DNA of 21,520 nucleotides from a virus. The stretch is taken from positions 1 to 21,520 of the IMG/VR virus record IMGVR_UViG_3300031364_000015; one strand, written 5' to 3'. A program made the translations under genes and the position numbers. Positions 12,210-18,970 of this stretch are shown here, piece by piece; position 1 is the stretch's first letter, and each line of letters begins with the position of its first letter. The notes under the pieces were generated by a model. That model worked only from the letters and a program-made list of their open reading frames with translations. It did not search any database and was not told where the DNA came from.

Positions 12210-12238
12210 ATTATACGATATTTTATTGATTTTTAAAC
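12210..12238 (-). promoter_or_regulatory. Phage-type promoter P7 (GTTTAA-N17-TATAAT), sigma-factor operon
   Basis: On the minus strand it reads GTTTAA, a 17-base spacer ending AATATCG, then TATAAT and TAAT. The -35 box contains the TAA stop of the DNA ligase gene (12233-12235). It drives the Cys-rich, DUF7768 and sigma genes, so if the phage sigma uses it the factor would boost its own synthesis. Confidence 0.85.
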
Positions 12239-13516
12239 AGTTCTTTTTTCACCATGAACAGCCTTTAATGTAGGAAACCTTAAAGATCTCGTTCCCTTAA
12301 TGTTATCAGTTACTTCAAAATATTTTACAGTTATAATTTTATTTATAATTTTTTCTGGATGAAAAAACCAATCAACCCTTTGCTCCATAGATAACCCCGA
12401 ACCAACTTTTACTTCTTCTCCATTATAATTTATAACTAAATCAGATACCATTTTTTCTTCTGTGTCTTTTCCATTAACAATATGCCTTATGTTTCCAGTT
12501 TTAATATCTAATACTTTAAATTCGCTGTCTTTAAATAATTTATGTTTTAATATATCATTTGATCTTTTACCTTTATATGTTGTATCTTTTCTTAATATGA
12601 GACCTTCCCAATTTCTTTTTCTTGCCTGTTCTTTTAATATATCAAGGTGTTTTTCATCCTTCAGAAAAATTTGTTTAATAACTTTTAAATTATTTGATTT
12701 TAAATCTATTTTATTTAATTTTTCTATTCTTTCTGAAAACGTTTCTTTTGATTTTTTATTGTTAAAATCATCTAAAGACAAGTAATCAAAAATTAAATAT
12801 TTTGGATTTTCTATAGTATAGTTTTTTCTGTTCCACACCCTCATCATTCCAGAAAAATCTTCTTTTCCTTTTTCATCAACTAAGCAGCATTCTCCATCTA
12901 AAACAACGTTTTTTAGATTTAATTTTTCTATTTCTTTTTTTAAAACATCCATCGTGTTAAATTTTTGACCAGTTCTGGAATATAAATCAACATTTCCATC
13001 CGCGTCTATAATTGATATGCACCTCAGACCATCCATTTTTCTCGATACATAATATTTTTCACTTATTTGAAATTTATTGTATTTCTCTAAAGATATAGCT
13101 AAAGCAACTGAAAACTCAGGAATAAACCCGGGAATTACATTATTTATTAATTTTGAATCAATTCTGCATTTTAAATTTTTATCTATAATTTTATAAAACA
13201 ATTCTTTATATTCTTTACTTCTACTATTCAAAAAACATAAACATTTTTTTATAGCTTCGTGTCCGGTTGTTTCCCTATTAGATAGTTTTGTTAATAGTTC
13301 ATCCAAAGAAACATTATATATTTCAAAAACATTGTTTAAATCTTTATTTTTTATTAAATTTTTAGATGATACAAAAAATTTTATAAAAGGATTATATGTC
13401 CAATAAAGAATTTTTTTAAACTCTTCATTATTTTTATTTTCTTTTAATATTTCTTTTTTTCTGTTTGAGCTAGTGGTTTTGTTTAATTCATTTATTATTT
13501 CAATTATATTTTGCAT
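12233..13516 (-). CDS. ATP-dependent DNA ligase
   Basis: The nucleotidyltransferase motifs are clear. Motif I is SRKMDGLRC (KxDGxR), with the adenylated Lys at about 160. Motif III-like LDGECCL is near 206-212, motif IV EGLILRK is at 304-310, and motif V ILKHKLFKD is at 322-330, followed by an OB-fold domain. At 427 aa it is typical of phage ATP-dependent ligases. It seals nicks in phage DNA during replication and repair. The N-terminal 140 residues before motif I form a helical domain. The start overlaps the fused small-gene/HNH frame by 17 bases, with a weak GGG-rich ribosome site. Confidence 0.95.
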   Translation of the reverse strand: MQNIIEIINELNKTTSSNRKKEILKENKNNEEFKKILYWTYNPFIKFFVSSKNLIKNKDLNNVFEIYNVSLDELLTKLSNRETTGHEAIKKCLCFLNSRSKEYKELFYKIIDKNLKCRIDSKLINNVIPGFIPEFSVALAISLEKYNKFQISEKYYVSRKMDGLRCISIIDADGNVDLYSRTGQKFNTMDVLKKEIEKLNLKNVVLDGECCLVDEKGKEDFSGMMRVWNRKNYTIENPKYLIFDYLSLDDFNNKKSKETFSERIEKLNKIDLKSNNLKVIKQIFLKDEKHLDILKEQARKRNWEGLILRKDTTYKGKRSNDILKHKLFKDSEFKVLDIKTGNIRHIVNGKDTEEKMVSDLVINYNGEEVKVGSGLSMEQRVDWFFHPEKIINKIITVKYFEVTDNIKGTRSLRFPTLKAVHGEKRTV

Positions 13517-13694
13517 ATTTTTCCCTATAACTTCTTAATTCCTTCAAAGATAATGGTTTTAAAATTCCATTTCTTATTTCTAAATATAATCTTATTCTCC
13601 AGGGAAGCTTTCCCAATTTTTCTAATGTTCCAACCTTATTAACTTTAGTATAAACGCATCCATCTTTACACCTAAATGTTTCTCCAATTAACAT
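13500..13694 (-). CDS. Small gene fused in frame behind an HNH endonuclease, 64 aa
   Basis: Inside the larger 13500-14087 frame there is an ATG (13694) with a strong AAAAGGAG site 5 bases ahead. From there the protein is MLIGETFRCKDGCVYTKVN, then KLGKLPWRIRLYLEIRNG, and ends SLKELRSYREKYAKYN. It looks unlike the HNH part, has two cysteines and its own ribosome site, so it is probably the original phage gene and the HNH coding part was added in front without a stop codon. The function is unknown. It can be made alone or as the tail of the fusion. Confidence 0.6.
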   Translation of the reverse strand: MLIGETFRCKDGCVYTKVNKVGTLEKLGKLPWRIRLYLEIRNGILKPLSLKELRSYREKYAKYN

Positions 13695-14087
13695 ATTATC
13701 TCCTTTTGTTTTTTTCTGTTTTTCAATATTTCTCCAATGTTTTTGATTTTCTTTTGGAGAAACATATTCCAAATTTCCGTAAAAATTATTGCTTTTTACC
13801 CGATCTATATGGTTTACCTCTTCATCTTTTTCTTTATAAAAAGCAATCATAACTTCTCTATTTAAAGAACAGGCTACCCTCTTACCTAAAACAAAATACC
13901 TTATTCTTAAATAACCGTATCTACATTTTATTGGTTTTAAATATTTTCCTTTTTTGTTTTTAACTCTGCCTAAATTACTTATCTTGTAATCACTATATGG
14001 ATGTCTTACTTTTACCCACAATTCAATTTTATTTGAAAGTTTAAAAAATTTTAAAATATTAATTATTATCTTTTTTGTTTTATCCAT
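13500..14087 (-). CDS. HNH homing endonuclease (NUMOD4-HNH), fused to a downstream gene
   Basis: The protein has a NUMOD4 domain (ELWVKVRHPYSDYKISNLGR, about 22-41) and an HNH domain (about 75-117: LNREVMIAFY, VNHIDRVKSNN, NLEYVSPKENQKH), with the catalytic His at about 93. This is the architecture of free-standing phage homing endonucleases. They cut a defined DNA site lacking the gene, so that repair copies the gene in. The open frame has no stop at the end of this domain and runs on into a 64-aa protein with its own start at 13694. The start overlaps the thymidylate kinase end by 22 bases, with an AGGA site. Confidence 0.85.
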   Translation of the reverse strand: MDKTKKIIINILKFFKLSNKIELWVKVRHPYSDYKISNLGRVKNKKGKYLKPIKCRYGYLRIRYFVLGKRVACSLNREVMIAFYKEKDEEVNHIDRVKSNNFYGNLEYVSPKENQKHWRNIEKQKKTKGDNMLIGETFRCKDGCVYTKVNKVGTLEKLGKLPWRIRLYLEIRNGILKPLSLKELRSYREKYAKYN

Positions 14088-14686
14088 CTTATCCTACCCA
14101 AAAAAACTAATTCTTCTATTAAAATTTCTTCTTCTGTTTTTTTACCATCTATTATTTTTACTTTTGTATTTCTCAAATTTTTTGTATAAGAAATAGATTT
14201 TAAATAATTTTCTCTTATTTTTTCCTGAATGTTCCCTTTTTCAAAAATCTCATCTGTTCCGTTTCTTTTTAATATTCTTTGTTGACACTCGGCAGGATCA
14301 GTATCCAAAAAAATTAAATATTCAGGAAAAGGAAAATCCTCGTTATCATAAAAAACTTCTTCATAACCTACATCTAATGATTGATAAGCTAGAGAGGAGA
14401 ACAAATACCTGTCACATATAACAATATGTTTTTTACATTTCTCAACAATTCCGTTTTTCCCATACAAATGTTCCTGCCTGTCAGCCACAAACAAATACAT
14501 TAATGTTTTTGGATCAACTGTTAAATCTTTTTTTAAAACAGACCTTATCAGCTTTCCTATCTTGTTATCTGTAGGCTCAAAAGTAAAATAAGAATCTTTT
14601 ATATTATCACATAAAAGTTTAGCCTGGGTAGTGGTTCCGGAACCATCCAAACCTTCAATCACGATAAAATTTTTTAAAATACTCAT
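14066..14686 (-). CDS. tmk: Thymidylate kinase
   Basis: A 206-aa dTMP kinase, making dTDP from dTMP and ATP. The P-loop is EGLDGSGTTT (11-20), the nucleoside-binding DRY motif is CDRYLFSSLAYQ (91-102), and a LID-type basic segment (about 130-160) follows. The P-loop has Thr18 where most members have Lys, an unusual but not unique variant as I recall. It has a GGAGGG site and overlaps the upstream gene by ATGA. It supports dTTP supply, in line with the DNA ligase next door. Confidence 0.92.
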   Translation of the reverse strand: MSILKNFIVIEGLDGSGTTTQAKLLCDNIKDSYFTFEPTDNKIGKLIRSVLKKDLTVDPKTLMYLFVADRQEHLYGKNGIVEKCKKHIVICDRYLFSSLAYQSLDVGYEEVFYDNEDFPFPEYLIFLDTDPAECQQRILKRNGTDEIFEKGNIQEKIRENYLKSISYTKNLRNTKVKIIDGKKTEEEILIEELVFLGRIRWIKQKR

Positions 14687-15132
14687 TCTTTTAACCCTCC
14701 CTCAGTAAGACCATCTAAAATATTATCATAATTAATGTTTTTTTTCTTTTTTTCAAAAGAAATGTTTCCATAATCAACCGAACTTCCGTTTAAATTTTGT
14801 TTTGAAAAACTATTACTTTTAAAAGCTTCTTTTTTTTGATTATTTGTTTCCTGATCAACGTGGACCGGATTCATAACAAAAGCAGGACCTGTAGAAATAG
14901 CCTTTTCAACCAAATCAAATAATTTTTGTTCGTAAATTGACATCTGTTTGTTTGCGTTATTTCCTTCAACAGATCCTCTTTGTTTATACATAGATAAAAT
15001 AAAAGATGTTCTTTCTTCAGATGACATAGAGTTTAAAAAATTAAAAAAATTTTTTTCTTCTTTAGATTTTATGTTAAATCTTATGGAAATTGATTTATAA
15101 TTTTTATTTACACTGTACTGTCTTTTTGCCAT
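14683..15132 (-). CDS. Ribbon-helix-helix protein, possible ParR-like partner of the actin
   Basis: The start is taken at ATG 15132 (MAKRQYSVNK), which has a GGAG site 6 bases before it and overlaps the upstream stop (TAATG). An earlier in-frame ATG at 15144 is less likely. The N-terminal 50 residues have a beta strand (KSISIRFNI), a helix (SKEEKNFFNFLNSMS), and a second helix (SEERTSFILSMYKQ), the pattern of a ribbon-helix-helix DNA-binding fold as in plasmid ParR. The C-terminal two thirds are polar and low in structure, as expected for a tail that binds a filament. ParM-type actin is encoded 2.7 kb upstream in the same operon. The pairing is an inference. Confidence 0.55.
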   Translation of the reverse strand: MAKRQYSVNKNYKSISIRFNIKSKEEKNFFNFLNSMSSEERTSFILSMYKQRGSVEGNNANKQMSIYEQKLFDLVEKAISTGPAFVMNPVHVDQETNNQKKEAFKSNSFSKQNLNGSSVDYGNISFEKKKKNINYDNILDGLTEGGLKE

Positions 15133-15824
15133 TATTTTCTCCAAGTTTCGTTTATTAATAAATCAAAATAAGGTAATTGTTCTATATATTGACAAAATTC
15201 TTTCCACCAATACATTTTATGTAATTTTCTACTATGATATATGTTTTTTAAATTTTCATAATTTCCAGTCCAATGACTTTCTAATAAATAACCTCCAGGT
15301 AAATTAGCATCAATATCCTCAAAAAGATTTTTCATTTTTTTATTTATTTCTTCTAACTCATACGCATTTAAAGTTTTGCCTACTCTTGAATCTTTTAATT
15401 TATTATATATATTTATTCTGAAATTTAAATACCCAAGGTGTTTTATACTAATTTTTCTTTCAAAATCATCTTGTGTTACTTCATTTTTTGTAATACAATG
15501 CATTGTAGATTCGCTATTACGAACGGTGGCAATTTTAAAAGTATCCATTTGTGCCCAAAACTTTATAGAACCCTTTATATCCATTGATACTAAAATTTGT
15601 CTCATAAACTTTCGTTCTTGATGAGCAAGCTTCCCTTTTAATAATTTTTTTATTAATTTTTCATCTTCTACGCCAATTATACAATGATTATAAGATTTAT
15701 AATACAATAAACGATAAAATAAATTTTTTTGTATGGAATCACTTTTATTTTTACTTTTCAAGGCGTTACGTATACCTAAAATTGCAGGATACATATTATA
15801 AACGCATATATTTTTAATAATCAT
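15132..15824 (-). CDS. Conserved phage protein, possibly ThyX-like
   Basis: A 230-aa protein. The start is ATG 15824 with AAAGGA 7 bases ahead (a TTG two codons earlier is open but less likely). The central block HQERKFMRQILVSMDIKG, then KFWAQMDTFKIATVRNS and STMH is strongly conserved in phages as I recall, as is the C-terminal LHKMYWWKEFCQYIEQLPY. The pattern is reminiscent of ThyX-type thymidylate synthase folds (Arg and Ser near a nucleotide site), and a place beside thymidylate kinase fits, but I do not see the full RHRxxSxxxxSR motif. Treat the enzyme role as a suggestion only. Confidence 0.6.
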   Translation of the reverse strand: MIIKNICVYNMYPAILGIRNALKSKNKSDSIQKNLFYRLLYYKSYNHCIIGVEDEKLIKKLLKGKLAHQERKFMRQILVSMDIKGSIKFWAQMDTFKIATVRNSESTMHCITKNEVTQDDFERKISIKHLGYLNFRINIYNKLKDSRVGKTLNAYELEEINKKMKNLFEDIDANLPGGYLLESHWTGNYENLKNIYHSRKLHKMYWWKEFCQYIEQLPYFDLLINETWRK

Positions 15825-16158
15825 TAACAATTCCTTTTATTTTATTAAAAATTCTTTTATTTATTTTCCCTGGTAAAACAACAAAACTTAAAATATAACT
15901 ACATAAATTACTTTTTTCTTCTAACGACAATGTATAGCAGTTTAACCAAAAATAAAAAAACCTTTTAACTTCTCTCAGGTACTCTCTATCTAACTTGTTG
16001 TTAAATTTAATTTTCCAACCAAAAAGAAAAAAGCCGATAAACAAATATTTATAATAATCTGCGTCAAATTGGGCGTTTTTTGAACGATTTACCCAATATT
16101 TGATAACATCTTCATTAATTGTTATTTCGTTAAAATTTTCGGGTATTTTGAGTTTCAT
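15814..16158 (-). CDS. Hypothetical protein, 114 aa
   Basis: The start is ATG 16158 (MKLKIPENFNEIT), 5 bases after a GGAG site; the frame is also open to a TTG at 16173. Aromatic-rich middle (YYKYLFIGFFLFGWKIKFNN, then KRFFYFWLNCYTL) makes one or two hydrophobic patches, which may be buried helices and not true membrane spans. The C-terminus is basic (KINKRIFNKIKG). It overlaps the methyltransferase gene by 29 bases and the next gene by 11. The function is unknown. Confidence 0.65.
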   Translation of the reverse strand: MKLKIPENFNEITINEDVIKYWVNRSKNAQFDADYYKYLFIGFFLFGWKIKFNNKLDREYLREVKRFFYFWLNCYTLSLEEKSNLCSYILSFVVLPGKINKRIFNKIKGIVNDY

Positions 16159-17875
16159 CTTTGCTCCAATCAATCAATCTAATATCATTTTTTAACAATT
16201 TTGTGTTCGACTTCCAATATTTTTTAATATCTTCTTTGCTTAAGTTTAATTCTTTTTCACACTCAGTTTGATCTTTTACCCAACCATTAAGTCTCGCCAT
16301 CTCAACATTAAATTTCATAATAAATTCTTTATTAGGTTTGCAATGAATATTTCCGTTTTTATAAGCTTTTATTCTCATAAATTCTTTATTAATGTTCCTA
16401 TTAAAATAATAAAAAATATTTTCTTTTCCTGGTGACCACTCAAAATCAAAACTACTGTTAATATTTTTAAAACCTAAATTATCACCAATTACACAAATAT
16501 CGTTTAAAAATTCATGAGCTCTATTACTAAGCCCATTTGGATAGTCATAACTATTATAACCCAAACTATCAAAACAATTATATCTTTCAAATACTAGTCT
16601 ATAATCAAGGCTAAAATTAGTATAATCCTTAAAACCATACCTCCAAGTATCTGTAACAAAATGAGTATTTGATTTATAGTTTTTGATATTATCCTTACTT
16701 GCCATTTCGAAGTATACGTCTTTTAACTGATCATCTATATAAATATTAGCATTTTTTAACACCCAAATTATCAAAGCATATGCATTACTAACAGTAAAAT
16801 CAATATTAGTATGGGCCGTTAATTTATCTAACATTCTTTTTCTACTTTTTCCAGTCAATTTTTCTGTAATCTTATTTAAATTATCAAACAATTCTTTCCA
16901 GTATAGATTTTTTAATCCTTTAATCTTTTCTTTTAAACCACATTTTAGTTTAGGTAAATCAACACCTAATTCTTTAAACAAATCATAATCTAACTGCTCT
17001 AATGATTTATATGTAGTTAATAGTTTTTCAAAATCATTTCTATAAAGTTCTTCCAATGACTCAATAAGATTTTTACCTTTGACTAATTCTTTTATTTTTT
17101 CTGTTTTTGATTTTTCACTTTGAAAGGTTGTATTATAATTCTTTTCTTTATCACAATCAATTTTAAAATTATTTTCAAACCAAAGATCAAAAGGGTCTAT
17201 TTTCAAATTATCTCTGTCGATTGTAGCGAACTTTATCTTTAGTATATCTACTGTTGCGCGAGCTTTTCTATACTCAGAGTCAACGAAGCTATCATTCCCT
17301 ATCACGTCACAGCGACCTTTAAGATTTTGTAATCTTTCTGCTAAATTTCCATGTAAGTTATTAAAATCTCTGTTCTCACATCTTTTATTTATTATACTCA
17401 TTATTTCTTTATCATTTTTCCATCTCTCTGGAACTACAAAATAAATATAATTACAATTAGCTTCACGAAGTATTTTAATCATCCACTGCTTATATTCTTT
17501 ATATGGAGGATTACAAAAAATAACATCAACACGTTTATCAATTAGTGTTTGCATATGAAAATCAGTACCAATAACCATCACATCAGCAGGAAGATTATTT
17601 ATAAGTATTTCTGATTTCTCAATTGCATATTTGGTTATTTTAGTTTGTGATTTATATTCATCTTTAGGGGGGGGTAATAAACTTTCCATAACTGTAAACA
17701 CGTTACCATTTCCAGCACCAATATCTAAAATTGAAAAATTATTTATTCTACCATGATAGTCTTTTTTATCGTGTGTATAATCATAAAATGCAGATTGTAT
17801 CATATTAGAAGTTGTTGGGTAAAACTCAAAATCTTGATTGTTGATTTTTAGTTTGTTTAACAAATCTTTTTTCAT
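16130..17875 (-). CDS. DUF4942 DNA adenine methyltransferase
   Basis: The N-terminal domain has ILDIGAGNGN (49-58), the cofactor-binding motif I, and DVIFCNPPYKEYKQW (117-131), the NPPY catalytic motif of N6-adenine methyltransferases, in gamma-type order. The C-terminal half matches DUF4942, which is often joined to such methyltransferases: WRYGFKDYTNFSLDYRLVF near 405, and KAYKNGNIHCKPNKEF near 505 followed by a helix ending GWVKD. It probably modifies phage DNA, by itself or with unknown specificity. A run of eight C in the reading frame (PPP at 68-70) is intact. It has an AGGGG site and its ATG overlaps the actin gene stop by ATGA. Confidence 0.88.
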   Translation of the reverse strand: MKKDLLNKLKINNQDFEFYPTTSNMIQSAFYDYTHDKKDYHGRINNFSILDIGAGNGNVFTVMESLLPPPKDEYKSQTKITKYAIEKSEILINNLPADVMVIGTDFHMQTLIDKRVDVIFCNPPYKEYKQWMIKILREANCNYIYFVVPERWKNDKEIMSIINKRCENRDFNNLHGNLAERLQNLKGRCDVIGNDSFVDSEYRKARATVDILKIKFATIDRDNLKIDPFDLWFENNFKIDCDKEKNYNTTFQSEKSKTEKIKELVKGKNLIESLEELYRNDFEKLLTTYKSLEQLDYDLFKELGVDLPKLKCGLKEKIKGLKNLYWKELFDNLNKITEKLTGKSRKRMLDKLTAHTNIDFTVSNAYALIIWVLKNANIYIDDQLKDVYFEMASKDNIKNYKSNTHFVTDTWRYGFKDYTNFSLDYRLVFERYNCFDSLGYNSYDYPNGLSNRAHEFLNDICVIGDNLGFKNINSSFDFEWSPGKENIFYYFNRNINKEFMRIKAYKNGNIHCKPNKEFIMKFNVEMARLNGWVKDQTECEKELNLSKEDIKKYWKSNTKLLKNDIRLIDWSKDETQNTRKF

Positions 17876-18909
17876 TCTGTCCCCTTTTTGTTTTTTAAAA
17901 ATTTTCTTACTACTAATTTTACTAACCCTTCCGCATTACAAAAAACCGGATCTTCTAAAATTTCAGCATTATTGTACATTTGCTTTAAAACATCTTCAAA
18001 TAAAATAGAACCTCCGCCCATAAAAATTATCTTTTCTGGACTATAATCACCAAAATTTTCAATAATAGAGTTCCTTAGTTTATCTTCATATCTTTTCATC
18101 GCAACTATGTAAATATCGGAAATATCGATCGGCTTTCCGTCTTTTGAAAATCCTTTTCCTGACCTGATTATTTTTTCTATTTCATGAGTATCTTTTTTAA
18201 TTTTATATTTTAACTTCAACTCTTCTTTTAAATATTTAAAAAACCTTTCAGCTCCACAATCAAAAGTAAAATTTTCCACAGGAGATAAAACATTAATATA
18301 TTGAGCTATTGCGGTTCCTCTCCCTATATCAATCCCTATTATTTCTTTTTCAGCCCATTCCTGATCAATGTTAAACTGATCATTAATTACTTTTGACATA
18401 AAACCTATCCAACACTGATACCAAACCCCAACTCTTTTTATATTAAAAGTTTTTCTGTCAATTTCTTTACCAACTGTGTTATAAAAAACAACTTCATGTT
18501 TACCTTTAATTTTATTTATTACTTCATCTTCCCTGGATATATTATTTTCTGTAAGATCTATACCAACCATAACATCTTGATTTTCTTTTTTTATCATCTT
18601 TGCAACAGCAACTAAAGTGTAGTTTACTGATTTTTCAAGATAAATTTCATCATTTGATACATATTGTATTTCGGAAGGAGGAGCTATCTTTACACAAATG
18701 TTTCCATACCCTACCGGATCTCCAGAATCAATAGAAGCGATAATATCATCATCTTTTGAAAAATCCAATACCGGGTGATGTTTTAATTTCTCAAAATTAA
18801 CATAAGTATATTTTGAGTCAAAAATCTTTTTTTCTAATTTTTTTGTGTTTTCGTTATAGGAAACAATTTTATTTCCATTTCTTCCTGCATCTACCCCAAC
18901 AATCAACAT
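17872..18909 (-). CDS. ParM-like bacterial actin
   Basis: A 345-aa actin-superfamily ATPase. Phosphate 1 is VGVDAGRNGNK (4-14), phosphate 2 is IGIDIGRGTAI (191-201), and the adenosine motif is IIFMGGGS (294-301). The end PVFCNAEGLVKL (321-332) is the typical ParM/StbA C-terminus (P.fANa.G). Such proteins form filaments that push apart plasmid or phage DNA copies, or place them in the cell. It is the first gene after promoter P8, with a GGAG site. The likely partner is the ribbon-helix-helix protein at 14683-15132. Its presence is consistent with a lysogenic plasmid-like state or with positioning of phage DNA during lytic growth. Confidence 0.88.
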   Translation of the reverse strand: MLIVGVDAGRNGNKIVSYNENTKKLEKKIFDSKYTYVNFEKLKHHPVLDFSKDDDIIASIDSGDPVGYGNICVKIAPPSEIQYVSNDEIYLEKSVNYTLVAVAKMIKKENQDVMVGIDLTENNISREDEVINKIKGKHEVVFYNTVGKEIDRKTFNIKRVGVWYQCWIGFMSKVINDQFNIDQEWAEKEIIGIDIGRGTAIAQYINVLSPVENFTFDCGAERFFKYLKEELKLKYKIKKDTHEIEKIIRSGKGFSKDGKPIDISDIYIVAMKRYEDKLRNSIIENFGDYSPEKIIFMGGGSILFEDVLKQMYNNAEILEDPVFCNAEGLVKLVVRKFLKNKKGTE

Positions 18910-18935
18910 TTTAATTTCTCCTTTTGTTTTTATTT

Positions 18936-18965
18936 AATATACGATTTATTTTGTTTATTTTTAAC
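18936..18965 (-). promoter_or_regulatory. Phage-type promoter P8 (GTTAAA-N18-TATATT)
   Basis: On the minus strand it reads GTTAAA, an 18-base spacer ending ATAAATCG, then TATATT. It lies 5 bases after the stop of the terminase gene and about 20 bases from the expected RNA start to the ATG of the actin gene. It is the most divergent of the eight in its -35 box. The long operon from 18909 to 12233 has no other copy. Confidence 0.65.
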
Positions 18966-18970
18966 AACTT

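Noticed and set aside
12233-18909. A group I or II intron linked to the HNH endonuclease
   Set aside because: The tmk, ligase and neighbour frames are continuous and no interrupted gene or conserved intron core is visible; the HNH appears free-standing.
18910-18970. A centromere (iterons) for the actin
   Set aside because: The gap holds only promoter P8 and a ribosome site; no direct repeats are visible there or near 15132.
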